A stretch of 46,820 nt of DNA, from the NCBI GenBank assembly GCA_003136315.1, contig PLDW01000441.1:447-47266 (forward strand). Reading direction: 5' to 3'. Positions 25,186-33,659 of this stretch are shown here, piece after piece. Below the pieces are notes generated by a model. The model had not been told where the DNA came from and did no database searches. It was given only the letters and a program-made list of their open reading frames with translations. A program made the translations under genes and the position numbers. How positions within the stretch are numbered: the first letter of the stretch is position 1; the number at the start of each line of letters is the position of its first letter. The stretch is from Gemmataceae bacterium (GTDB lineage: Bacteria; Planctomycetota; Planctomycetia; Gemmatales; Gemmataceae).

Positions 25186-26242
25186 CTTAGTGATCATCGG
25201 CTGTGGCGCTGTCTCTCAAGAACTGCATGCCCCCGCGCTTGTCGAGCTGGAATTTCGAAAAAAAATAAGCGTAATTGGATTGTATGATCCCAACATTGAC
25301 GAGCTTAATAAGCTGCGGCCGCAATTTGTAAATGCGGTGGCGTTATCGTCTCTTGATGATTTGAGTAAATTTAATGTTGATCTTGCTCTTATTGCTTCGC
25401 CGCCAAAATTTCATGCTGAACAAGCGATTGCCTGCTTAAATGCGGGCGTTTCGGTTCTGTGCGAAAAGCCGATGGCGACGACTATTGCCGAGGCGAACAA
25501 TATGCTGGCGGCAGCCGGCAGTAAAGGGGCCGGCTTGTTAGCTGTAGGACACATTCGACGTTTTTTTCCAGCAGCCCAATTTATTCGCCAATGTATCTGT
25601 ACAAAATATTTTGGCGCGCTTGTAAATTTTACGATTTGCGAGTGCACTAAATTTGCATGGCCAGCAAAATCTCCTGCATTTTTTCAGCGCAATTCGGGCG
25701 GCGGTGTACTGCTGGACATGGGCATTCATACCCTAGATCTTCTTCACTGGTGGCTCGGCACACCGGAATCGATTTCGTATCAAGACGATGCTATGGGTGG
25801 CATAGAGATCAATTGCATCCTAAGAATTAAATATCGAGATACACAGGGTGAAGTACGATTAAGTTGGGATTACGATGCTGGTTTTATTTACACCTTCCAT
25901 TTTGACCAAGCGTCGCTAAGCTGGTGCCCTTACCACCCTACATCAATACGGATTATTTTCGCAAATCTTGGCTATGAGATTGCTGGAGAGATTGGCACTT
26001 CAAACAAGCTGATCATTAACCAATTACCATTGTCAATTGTAAATTATAATCAATATTTTATTGAAGAGTGGCTAAATTTAATTGGTGCAATTTATGATAG
26101 GCGACCACTAGTATCTCCCGGCTCTGAAGCAATCGCAGCTCTTTCGACGATCGACTACTGTTATCGAAACCGAGAATTGTTAATTGCACCTTGGTTTTCT
26201 ACGATTGAGGTCGAGACTGCGAGGCGGTTGTCTAGGGAGTAA
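25178..26242 (+). CDS. Gfo/Idh/MocA-family sugar oxidoreductase
   Basis: A 354-residue NAD(P)-dependent oxidoreductase. The Rossmann motif LVIIGCGAVSQ is at 4-14, and ASPPKFHAEQAIACLNAG is at 73-90. The family signature CEKPMATT is at 95-102 and GGGVLLDMGIHTLDLLHWW at 174-192, with the His/Asp pair in the active site region. Such enzymes oxidise or reduce nucleotide sugars at C2, C3 or C4. The start at 25178 overlaps the ATPase stop by 8 bases, which suggests translational coupling. An upstream in-frame start at 25028 lies inside the ATPase gene. The gene is AT-rich, unlike the core operon. Together with the next gene, it probably makes an unusual sugar for the glycan, possibly the one recognised by the foreign ATPase C-terminal domain. 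Confidence 0.88.
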   Translation: MLNLVIIGCGAVSQELHAPALVELEFRKKISVIGLYDPNIDELNKLRPQFVNAVALSSLDDLSKFNVDLALIASPPKFHAEQAIACLNAGVSVLCEKPMATTIAEANNMLAAAGSKGAGLLAVGHIRRFFPAAQFIRQCICTKYFGALVNFTICECTKFAWPAKSPAFFQRNSGGGVLLDMGIHTLDLLHWWLGTPESISYQDDAMGGIEINCILRIKYRDTQGEVRLSWDYDAGFIYTFHFDQASLSWCPYHPTSIRIIFANLGYEIAGEIGTSNKLIINQLPLSIVNYNQYFIEEWLNLIGAIYDRRPLVSPGSEAIAALSTIDYCYRNRELLIAPWFSTIEVETARRLSRE

Positions 26243-26248
26243 TCGAGC

Positions 26249-27301
26249 ATGAAAATTGCCATCGTTGGTGCCGCTGGATTTCTTGGCTCGCGGAGTGTTG
26301 AATACCTGACCCTAGGCCACGGCATCAAGACGCGCCCGATCGTGCGAAAATATTCTGATTTGGCCAGACTGTCGCGGTTTACAGTCGACTGGCGAATTGC
26401 TGACGCTATGCACGAATCAGAGCTAACGAAGGCATTTGACGGATGCGATTTTGTTATTCATTCCATCATGGGAGACAATAAATCTATAGCTTGTTGTGCA
26501 CGGCCTGCCTACAATGCGGCGCAAGCTGTCGGTATCAAAAAAATCATATACATCAGTTCCGCGGCTATATATGATCAACTGCAAGGTTCAGAGGCAAATG
26601 AATCTGCAAGAATACGCCGTTCACGACTTGGGCAGTATTCTTCTGCTAAATTGCAAGCTGAACAAGAGTTCATGTCCTTGAGTTCACGTGGATCGGTCAA
26701 GGTGGTCGCTCTGCGTCCGAGCATCATCATCGGGCCACGATCTCATTGGATTGCCGAACCTACAAAACAGCTTCTGACTGGTAAAGTATTCCTTGCTGAT
26801 GGAGGAGTAGGATGGTGTAATTGTATTTACGTAGACAACTTAATCGATATTGCTCTGCTTGCCTGCCATTGCGACACTCTTGGGAGCGAGGTATTCAATG
26901 TAGATGACAATCGCAATCTTACTTGGATGCAGTACTATGAACACTTAGCAACACATCTCGGCATATCGCATCAAGACATTCAAGCTGTTCCACCACCGCC
27001 ACCCGAGCGTAGCCGCTTCCGCTCGACGCGATTATTCAAGTTTCTCTCGAGCTGCACTCCCCCGCTAGTTAAGCTTGCATTACGAAAGTCGGCTTTGATT
27101 CGACACCGCGCCGATGATTTCCACCATAATCATAGCAATGAAGGCTCATTAATTAATCCGATTATTGCCGCGCTACATATAACGCCGTGGCAACTCTCGA
27201 CAGTAAAACTCAGGGAATCACTTGTATATAAACCAACTGTTGATCTTGATGAAAGTTTTAGGCGTTCAATTGGCTGGCTACGATTTGCTGGTATTCTTTG
27301 A
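26249..27301 (+). CDS. NAD-dependent epimerase/dehydratase (extended SDR)
   Basis: A 350-residue extended short-chain dehydrogenase. The nucleotide-binding motif GAAGFLG is at 7-13, the active-site region YISSAAIYD is at 101-109 and the catalytic YSSAK (YxxxK) is at 130-134. LRPSIIIGPRSHW and NCIYVDNLIDIALLA are typical substrate-domain segments. The C-terminal 90 residues are less conserved-looking and include a PPPPPE run. The gene follows the oxidoreductase by 6 bases and shares its low GC. The likely reaction is epimerisation, dehydration or reduction of a nucleotide sugar. It ends the AT-rich cassette, with about 75 bases of very AT-rich spacer after it. Confidence 0.85.
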   Translation: MKIAIVGAAGFLGSRSVEYLTLGHGIKTRPIVRKYSDLARLSRFTVDWRIADAMHESELTKAFDGCDFVIHSIMGDNKSIACCARPAYNAAQAVGIKKIIYISSAAIYDQLQGSEANESARIRRSRLGQYSSAKLQAEQEFMSLSSRGSVKVVALRPSIIIGPRSHWIAEPTKQLLTGKVFLADGGVGWCNCIYVDNLIDIALLACHCDTLGSEVFNVDDNRNLTWMQYYEHLATHLGISHQDIQAVPPPPPERSRFRSTRLFKFLSSCTPPLVKLALRKSALIRHRADDFHHNHSNEGSLINPIIAALHITPWQLSTVKLRESLVYKPTVDLDESFRRSIGWLRFAGIL

Positions 27302-27376
27302 TACAGCCTGTTATAGAATCGCAATCCACGATCGTAATATACATTAGATTATTTTAATATAGAAGAGGTAACGCCA

Positions 27377-28150
27377 TTGTTGAGCTGGTTTAAACGCAAA
27401 CTTCGCGGAACATGGATCCATCAGCTCGTGAACTGGTGGCGGCACCGAGGGGACAGTCGCCGATTTCCACCCCGGGAGCCTCCCACTGATCCTTACGATC
27501 TTGAAACCGTCGAGGTGATGTCTCGGGTACTCCGGCCCGATTCCTCGTGCATCGATCTCGGCGCACATTGTGGCGATCTCCTGAAATTCATGGTCCGAAT
27601 GGCTCCCCACGGATCACACCACGCCTTTGAAGCGTTACCCCATCTCGCAAAGAGCCTGTGTGAGGAATTCCCAGGTGTCCAAATCCATTCCGCCGCTGTG
27701 AGCGATCGGATTGGTCGGGCGGAGTTTCAATTCGTCCGCAACGACCCGGCCTACAGTGGCCTGCGCCGCCGAATCTACGACCGGCCTGATCCAGACGTCA
27801 CGAGCATTGTCGTGGCCACCACGACGCTCGATGCATCGATCCCACCCGACCAAGACATCACGTTCATCAAAATCGATATCGAAGGCGGGGAATACCATGC
27901 TCTGAAGGGGGCCGAGTCGACGATCCGCCGAACTCGCCCGGTCATCGTTTTCGAGGCCGGGGCGGCGTCGACCGGACAGTACGGGGTGACGGCCGGAGAC
28001 TTGTACGAACTTATTTGCACGATCTTTCATTATGATTTATCGACCATGAAACGCTGGCTGAACCGCCTCCCTTCCTACACCCAATTGGAGTTCGAGCACA
28101 CCTGGACGAACGGACTCGATTATTATTTTATTGCCACACCCCATGTGTAG
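27377..28150 (+). CDS. FkbM-family methyltransferase
   Basis: A 257-residue SAM-dependent methyltransferase. Motif I CIDLGAHCGDLLKFM starts at residue 58. The signature FIKIDIEGGEYHALKGAE, near residues 160-180, is diagnostic of the FkbM type, which O-methylates sugars and polyketides. The frame starts at TTG, with AGAGGT 7 bases upstream. A second TTG at 27380 is equally possible, and there is no usable ATG in this region. GC content is back to the locus norm, so it marks the right edge of the AT-rich cassette. It may methylate a terminal sugar of the polymer. In Wzt-coupled systems such caps end chain growth, but this role is only suggested here. Confidence 0.85.
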   Translation: MLSWFKRKLRGTWIHQLVNWWRHRGDSRRFPPREPPTDPYDLETVEVMSRVLRPDSSCIDLGAHCGDLLKFMVRMAPHGSHHAFEALPHLAKSLCEEFPGVQIHSAAVSDRIGRAEFQFVRNDPAYSGLRRRIYDRPDPDVTSIVVATTTLDASIPPDQDITFIKIDIEGGEYHALKGAESTIRRTRPVIVFEAGAASTGQYGVTAGDLYELICTIFHYDLSTMKRWLNRLPSYTQLEFEHTWTNGLDYYFIATPHV

Positions 28151-28195
28151 GAAATTATTCAACGGAACGCCATCAATAGATCCACTCGGTATTGT

Positions 28196-29455
28196 ATGAA
28201 CCTTCTTTTCATCTGCGAAACTGAGCCGTGGCCGTTGTACAATGGGGGGAGCCTGCGGCATTTCCACCTCATTCATCAACTTGCCCAACGGCACTGTGTG
28301 ACTCTTCTCGTAACGGCCCCGGTCCGTCCAGTCCCGACGGGGTTCCCACCGTCACCGCTGGCATCGATCTGCGTGCGGATCATCCAGGCAAATAGCCGAG
28401 AATTGATCTCGCCGAAGATTGAGCGTCAATTTCACGCTTTCGCCCCCCTCCGCTGGCGGCTGTGGAACCTGCTGACCTGGTGGCGGGGTTCATCAACTGG
28501 ACCCTGGCTGAGCCCGGGGGTCGTGCGGCTTTTCCGCGGTATTCTCGCGGACGTGAGACCGGACGTGGTGTGGGCCGACCAGTCGTACATCGCCGAAGCT
28601 GTCCGGGCGGCTGGGTTCATTCGGATTGTCGTGGATATGGACGACATCCAGACCGTCTACCGGTATCGGGATCTCCGGACCGCACTATGGTACAACTCAA
28701 AACCTCTGCATTATTTGGAATTGGCCAAACTCGCCGCCTACGAGTGGTCGCTCTCCAGGCGACTGTGGCGTGTGGTCGTCTGCAAGGAGGAGGATCGGAA
28801 ATTCGTTGGGGGGAACCGCTCCCGGGTGTTCGTCGTACCCAACGGGGTGGAGCCGGTGCCGGCAATGGACCCCGCGAACGAAGTCGCCGGTCAGATGTTC
28901 TTCGTTGGGTCGCTCGATTATCCACCAAATGCCGACGCTGTTCAATTCTTTGCCGCTGCGATCCTTCCCCAGATCCGACAGCAACTCCCGGGGGCGACCT
29001 TTCACATCGCAGGGAAACGACCGGACGGCGAAGTCAGCCGTTTACACGATGGTTGGGCAATCTTTATGCACGGTACGGTTCCGAGCGTCGATCCGCACTA
29101 CCTGTCCGCTAGCCTGTTCGTGAGTCCGCTACGGATGGGGGCGGGGACCAAGTTGAAGATCCTTGAAGCCCTGGTCCGGGGCAAGGGGGTGGTGGCGACG
29201 TCGCAATCCGTGGAGGGATTGAATCTTATTCCTGGGGTTCATTTTATGCAGGCGGACACACCGAACGCCTTCGCTACTGTATGCGTCCACCTTTTGAATG
29301 ACGCCGGCCTGCGTAGCAAACTCGGGGCTGCCGGTCGTGTGCATGTGCTCCGGCATTTCACCTGGGATCGAGTCGGAGAGTTGGCCGACCTAGCGGTGCA
29401 ACCGCACCCTTGGAGTGATCAGACTACATTCAGGTCGGAGGTCATCTGGCATTAG
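28196..29455 (+). CDS. GT4-family glycosyltransferase (similar to PEP-CTERM-associated sugar transferases)
   Basis: A 419-residue GT-B enzyme. The opening MNLLFICETEPWPLYNGGSL followed by FHLIHQLAQRHCV resembles the group found in exosortase/PEP-CTERM exopolysaccharide clusters. The donor domain has MFFVGSLDYPPNADAVQFFA and SPLRMGAGTKLKILEALVRG, with the conserved GxGTKxKxLEA pattern, then GVVATSQSVEGL. VVDMDDIQTVYRY near residue 147 is a metal- or acceptor-site-like acidic patch also common in that group. It starts 45 bases after the FkbM gene, probably in the same operon. Substrate not predictable. Confidence 0.87.
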   Translation: MNLLFICETEPWPLYNGGSLRHFHLIHQLAQRHCVTLLVTAPVRPVPTGFPPSPLASICVRIIQANSRELISPKIERQFHAFAPLRWRLWNLLTWWRGSSTGPWLSPGVVRLFRGILADVRPDVVWADQSYIAEAVRAAGFIRIVVDMDDIQTVYRYRDLRTALWYNSKPLHYLELAKLAAYEWSLSRRLWRVVVCKEEDRKFVGGNRSRVFVVPNGVEPVPAMDPANEVAGQMFFVGSLDYPPNADAVQFFAAAILPQIRQQLPGATFHIAGKRPDGEVSRLHDGWAIFMHGTVPSVDPHYLSASLFVSPLRMGAGTKLKILEALVRGKGVVATSQSVEGLNLIPGVHFMQADTPNAFATVCVHLLNDAGLRSKLGAAGRVHVLRHFTWDRVGELADLAVQPHPWSDQTTFRSEVIWH

Positions 29456-29496
29456 ACTGTCACCCTGAATCGGGATGGCCCCTTGAGGTTCAAGTG

Positions 29497-30942
29497 ATGA
29501 GATTCTTCGCCCTGATTTTGCTGGCGGGAGCGGTAACCGTCTTCATGAGGTTGCCGCTCCAGCTTGCCTTCCAGGCAATCGCCTTCGGTGACCCCGGGCT
29601 CGAACTCGTGGCTGAGCACGAGAATATCCTTGGCCGGATTCCGGATCGTGACTTCGGTTGGATCTACGGCCTACTTCCCCTCCTGGTGGGAAAGCTGTGG
29701 TATGCGGTCGCTGGTGTCTCCCCCGAGAGTTTTTTTGCAGTATCGCTGGTGTGTCAGGCGACGTTCCTGTTTGGTGTCGCCCAGGTCGCTCGGGTGGCCC
29801 AGTTCGGAGTGCTGGCCCGAACGATGTTGCTCGTCTCGTGCCCGTTTTGGCTCCCCCGAGGAGGGATGACACTGGTCCACGAAATTGAACCCGTGTTGTT
29901 GGTCTGGGCTCTTGCGTTCCAGCTTGCCGGGCAACCCCGGTGGGCGCTCTGCCTTACCGCCTGCTGCGTGTTCGTCAAACCGTCCATGGCGGTGGTCTTT
30001 TCGACGCTTCTGGTCGGGCAGATCCTGTTCCTACCCACCACAATCGCGCGATCCCGAACTCGTGAGTTATTGCCGGCCGGGTGCTGTGTGGTCGGCGCGG
30101 CAGCTCTGCTTGCTTGGATCTTCGGTGCGGACGCCCTGGTGGCCAGTCTGTACCCCGCCCAGGCGGCCGAGATCTACCGGGAGAACAACTTCGGCTTCTT
30201 CCGAGCCGGCCGATCGTTTTGGCTCCCAGAACCGTTGGAGGCTCGATACTATCTGACCCGATCGGTCGCAGGAACCTGGCTAATCCTCACGGCGTGGGTT
30301 ACGGTCGCAGCCGCCCTCGCCTTGGCATCTTGTAAGCGGTTCCCAAGCGAGCGCCGTGCAGCGATTGTGTCGTTAACCGCGATGCATCTTGCGTTTATTT
30401 TCTTATTCTTTGGGAACGAGCACTCTTATACTTATTATTTTTACCTTCTGGTGCTGGCTGGCGGATTGGCGCGCGTGGGGCGGTGGCAGCCAATTCTGTT
30501 GGTAATCACCCTGTGGTTCTTGGGGCTCGTGATCCGCCAGGCCGCTGTGGCCCGGGTACACTGGGCAGAACGACACCCGGACGGAGTGACATTCGGATTG
30601 TGGGCGACGAATGACGTTCGGACCGAGTGGGCCGAAGTTCTCGCACGAACGTCATCCGGTAAGACAGCAATTCTCTCTGCGTCCGAGGGAGTCACTCTAC
30701 TGACTGACCATTTCGGGCCGCCCGGCCTCTCATTCGCAGATGTCGGGTGGAACACACGGGAACAACTTGATGCCAAGCGAAACGACTTGAGGTCCGCAGC
30801 ATTCCTGGTGGTCCCCCTGGAATTCCAGACTCGCTTCCACGACCGGGAACGGTCCCCCTTGCGAGAGGAGTTGCGTGCCTTCGTACCCGTCTGGACCGGC
30901 CGACACTTCGGAGTATTTCAACAGCCTTCTCCCCGTGAGTGA
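29497..30942 (+). CDS. multi-pass membrane protein, GT-C-like
   Basis: A 481-residue protein with about ten hydrophobic helices. An acidic first loop (FGDPGLELVAEHEN at 29-42, then IPDRDFGWIYGLLPLLVGKL) is followed by helices, and the soluble C-terminal part begins near residue 345. The layout (acidic early loop, DFGWIYGLLPLL like the YPPL segment, and a soluble tail) resembles GT-C glycosyltransferases that use lipid-linked sugars at the periplasmic face. A canonical DE or DD pair is not seen, so family membership is uncertain. Preferred start ATG 29497 has GAGG 8 bases upstream. The GTG at 29494 is in the same frame. I do not recognise a closer family. Confidence 0.55.
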   Translation: MRFFALILLAGAVTVFMRLPLQLAFQAIAFGDPGLELVAEHENILGRIPDRDFGWIYGLLPLLVGKLWYAVAGVSPESFFAVSLVCQATFLFGVAQVARVAQFGVLARTMLLVSCPFWLPRGGMTLVHEIEPVLLVWALAFQLAGQPRWALCLTACCVFVKPSMAVVFSTLLVGQILFLPTTIARSRTRELLPAGCCVVGAAALLAWIFGADALVASLYPAQAAEIYRENNFGFFRAGRSFWLPEPLEARYYLTRSVAGTWLILTAWVTVAAALALASCKRFPSERRAAIVSLTAMHLAFIFLFFGNEHSYTYYFYLLVLAGGLARVGRWQPILLVITLWFLGLVIRQAAVARVHWAERHPDGVTFGLWATNDVRTEWAEVLARTSSGKTAILSASEGVTLLTDHFGPPGLSFADVGWNTREQLDAKRNDLRSAAFLVVPLEFQTRFHDRERSPLREELRAFVPVWTGRHFGVFQQPSPRE

Positions 30943-31106
30943 GTGGGACGGTAGCCCGGTTCTAGCTCCCCTCACTCCCGATTGAAGGAGCGGGATCGGA
31001 TAGGCAGTTGCCTCGTCGGGGGGGTTGTAGTATGAATTGTAACTCACTCGACCGTAGCCCCGGCATCGCCGATCACAGCGTGTCGCCAGACCATTCAAAG
31101 GCGGCA

Positions 31107-31124
31107 CGCCTGAGCCATCAGGCG
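31107..31124. repeat. small perfect hairpin upstream of the GT4 gene
   Basis: CGCCTGA at 31107-31113 pairs with TCAGGCG at 31118-31124 around a GCCA loop. It lies in the 215-base gap, 33 bases before the start at 31158. There is no T-tract, so it is not a terminator. It may be leader structure or chance. Confidence 0.3.
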
Positions 31125-31157
31125 CCGTAGACTGAGGGGACCCGGAAGGATGACGAG

Positions 31158-32360
31158 ATGGGTGACCGCAGGCAACTGCCGATGCGACTCCTCGCTACGA
31201 CCTCCGGTCTCTCCCCTTGCGGCATTGCGGACTACCACAATGCACTGGTCGCGGGGTTCGGGCCTGGAGTTGCCGTTTCGACCGTCCGGATGCCCACCGA
31301 TTTTGCCCCACGGTCACAGCCGATGCGGTTACTGGCGCGGCGGGCTTGGGTCAGTCGGCTGGCCCGGCAGGCGAGCCGCTACGATACAGTCCTGGTTCAA
31401 TATCACCCACGCTACTGGAACCACGCCGGCCGTCGTGGCGAGGATCTCTTCCCGGTGTTCGTCGACGCGGTTCGCTGTCCGGTCTTGGTGATCGTCCACG
31501 AGCCGACCGACCCCATCCGCGAAGGTCCGCCGGGCGGGAATCGAGTGGCCCGGGTCTTCAAACAGCTTAACCTGCGGCTGTTCGAGTTTCTGAATCGATG
31601 TTCCCCGAGCCGCCTTCCTGGGACGGCCTTGGCTGGGTGCGCGGCGGTCTTCGTCCACACCCTAGAATTGCGCGACTGGCTCGTCGGGGTCGGGGTTCCC
31701 GAGGGTCGGGTGAAATTCCGCCCGCACCCGGTGTTCCCACTCGCGCCCCCCGCCTGGTCCGCCGACGAGGTCGATCGGCGATTCGGACTCGCCGGTCGGC
31801 GGGTGGCGGTGGTCGTGGGGTTCCCGGACCCCCGGAAAGGGTTCGACCTCGCGGTTCGAGCGCTTTCAGGCTTGTCGGCGGACGTTGTGCTCGTGTGGGC
31901 AGGGGGGCTCAGAGGAGAGCCAGACGCCCGCGAGGCGTCCACTCTGGACCAACTGGCCAGGGAGTTGGGGGTTGCGGGACGGTTTATCCGCACCGGGTTC
32001 CTGGCCGAGCCGGAACTCAGCGCGGTACTACTCAGGGCCGAGGTCGGGCTGGCCCCGTTCCGTCATGCATCAGGGTCCGGGTCGGTGTCGCGATTACTGG
32101 CTGCCGGGTTATCCGTCGTGGCCACCGACCTCCCGCCGTTCCGTGATATGCGGGACGCTGGAGCGGGGGTCGTCTTGTGGCCAGGGCCTGCTCCGGAGGG
32201 ATTGGCCGCCGCGGTACAGGAGGTGCTGAGCGATCCGACGATCAGGAAGGGCCTCCGTGCCGCAAATGCTCGGTTCGCCTCAACCCACGGATTTGCAGCC
32301 CTGGCGACCGAGATCGCCCTGGCGGCAAGTGCTGCTGATCGTGTGGTTGCAGGCCTATGA
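31158..32360 (+). CDS. GT4-like glycosyltransferase
   Basis: A 400-residue GT-B protein. The N-terminal PCGIADYHNALVAGF is a common opening for this group. FVHTLELRDWLVGVGV sits before the linker, and the donor domain has VVVGFPDPRKGFDLAVRALS and APFRHASGSGSVSRLLAAGL. The first Glu of the EX7E pair is replaced by His/Ser, which weakens the assignment to retaining GT4. The start at 31158 gives MGDRRQLP. ATG 31182 (MRLLATTSGL) would also be reasonable and looks more like a natural beginning. It lies 215 bases from the upstream gene and is followed 19 bases later by an acyltransferase, so a promoter in the gap is likely. Confidence 0.8.
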   Translation: MGDRRQLPMRLLATTSGLSPCGIADYHNALVAGFGPGVAVSTVRMPTDFAPRSQPMRLLARRAWVSRLARQASRYDTVLVQYHPRYWNHAGRRGEDLFPVFVDAVRCPVLVIVHEPTDPIREGPPGGNRVARVFKQLNLRLFEFLNRCSPSRLPGTALAGCAAVFVHTLELRDWLVGVGVPEGRVKFRPHPVFPLAPPAWSADEVDRRFGLAGRRVAVVVGFPDPRKGFDLAVRALSGLSADVVLVWAGGLRGEPDAREASTLDQLARELGVAGRFIRTGFLAEPELSAVLLRAEVGLAPFRHASGSGSVSRLLAAGLSVVATDLPPFRDMRDAGAGVVLWPGPAPEGLAAAVQEVLSDPTIRKGLRAANARFASTHGFAALATEIALAASAADRVVAGL

Positions 32361-32379
32361 TTCCTGGAGGGCCGCACCG

Positions 32380-33495
32380 ATGGGACAACCAGAAGAATCT
32401 CCGGCAAATCCCCCTCATTCCCAGAACGCAGGGGGAAGCTTTCGGCGATTTCCGGTCTCTCCCACAGAATGGTCGGTCCTGGCGGCACTCCGATTTTGTT
32501 TTGCTGTCGGAGTATTCTCCCAACATATTGCTTCGTATGCACCCGATGGAGTCTCGCGAACGCTCAGGGCGCTCGGTGGCTTTCCCGGGGTGGCAGGATT
32601 TCTGATTCTCAGTGGGTTCTCGATTCGCGCGTCCTACGAATCCCAGCCCCGGGGGTATCTCCTCAGGCGGGCACTCCGTATTTTCCCCATTTATCTGATC
32701 GGCATGGTGCTGGCATGCGTCCCATATGCCTTCTTCGGAACTGGCTTTACCTCCACTGACCCGGTTCCCTGTCCGACGATCTGGGACTGGTTGGGCAACG
32801 CTTTCATGCTCGCTCAATTCGTCCCCTTGCCCTTCCCGGCGAACGGTCCACTTTGGACCGTGCAGGTGGAATTCACGCTCTACCTCCTGGCTCCTTGGCT
32901 GGCGAGGAGGGGGGACCGCGTCGTCCTCGTGTTGATTGCATTCTCGGCGACGATCTATGCCGCGTTTCCCCACGTCCACGGGCGGGTTGCTCTCCACACA
33001 GTCAGCCACGGGATCAGTCTGTTGGTGATGGCATGGATCTGGTTACTCGGCTGGTATCTCCATGCTGGCCGAGGCTCCCGACGACTGACCGTGGCTGCGA
33101 TTCTCTTCGTCGGCGCGATGTTCTGGCACTGGCAAGGGGATTCGCGATTCGGAATCGCCAGGATGTCCCCTCCGTTGCTGGCAGTCACTGCCGTGGCAGT
33201 CGCACACTACATCCCCGATCCGGGCCAGACGGCACGTGCCATCATGAACTGGTTAGGCGATGTGAGTTATGAGATCTATGCATTCCACGTCCCTCTCTTG
33301 ATCCTCCTCTTCACTTGGACGCAGAGCATCTCGTCGTATCACTATGTTCTCCTCGTCCTCGTCGTTTCCGCACTCGTTCTGCATTCCGTGGATCGCCCGA
33401 TTCGTGGTCTGGGTCGAAAGACACACCCGCGGGTGGAGCCGGGGACATTAACGGGGGGGGCGGTGACTTGCTGCGAGAGGTCGCAAGACCTATAG
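32380..33495 (+). CDS. acyltransferase 3 family protein (OafA-like)
   Basis: A 371-residue polytopic membrane acyltransferase. The family signature is visible as LRFCFAVGVFSQHI, with the conserved Arg 38 and His 49 in the first helix. FLILSGFSIRASYES and LLRRALRIFPIYLIG follow at 74-108, then PLWTVQVEFTLYLLAPWL. Such enzymes O-acetylate sugars of surface glycans across the inner membrane. The start is ATG 32380 with CTGGAGG 9 bases upstream. An earlier in-frame start at 32257 would overlap the GT4 gene by 100 bases and gives unlikely sequence. The last 25 residues are soluble and basic. It probably acetylates the same polymer as the upstream GT. Confidence 0.87.
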   Translation: MGQPEESPANPPHSQNAGGSFRRFPVSPTEWSVLAALRFCFAVGVFSQHIASYAPDGVSRTLRALGGFPGVAGFLILSGFSIRASYESQPRGYLLRRALRIFPIYLIGMVLACVPYAFFGTGFTSTDPVPCPTIWDWLGNAFMLAQFVPLPFPANGPLWTVQVEFTLYLLAPWLARRGDRVVLVLIAFSATIYAAFPHVHGRVALHTVSHGISLLVMAWIWLLGWYLHAGRGSRRLTVAAILFVGAMFWHWQGDSRFGIARMSPPLLAVTAVAVAHYIPDPGQTARAIMNWLGDVSYEIYAFHVPLLILLFTWTQSISSYHYVLLVLVVSALVLHSVDRPIRGLGRKTHPRVEPGTLTGGAVTCCERSQDL

Positions 33496-33659
33496 TAAAA
33501 GATTGACCGGTGTTCGACAGAGTCCGAACTGTCCCTTCGTCGCAGGGCAGAGCTTTGGCCAGGCCGCTCGACGTCGTGAGAGAGGCCAGCCGTCAACTGG
33601 AGGTTGCACACGGCTGACCCCGGCTGTTGCCCTCGGACCGATTTCCCAGAGATTGTCGA

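Larger units (their letters stand above)
24505..27370. mobile_element. AT-rich genomic island with a junction inside the wzt-like gene
   Basis: Base composition switches abruptly at about 24505, at an A8 run within the ABC ATPase. It returns to high GC around 27370-27440, just before or at the start of the FkbM gene. Hand counts of single 60-base lines gave 43 GC of 60 (line 24001) against 21 of 60 (line 25321). The segment contains the ATPase C-terminus, an oxidoreductase and an epimerase. No transposase, att repeat or tRNA is visible, so homologous recombination is the likely route. The boundaries are approximate. Confidence 0.7.
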
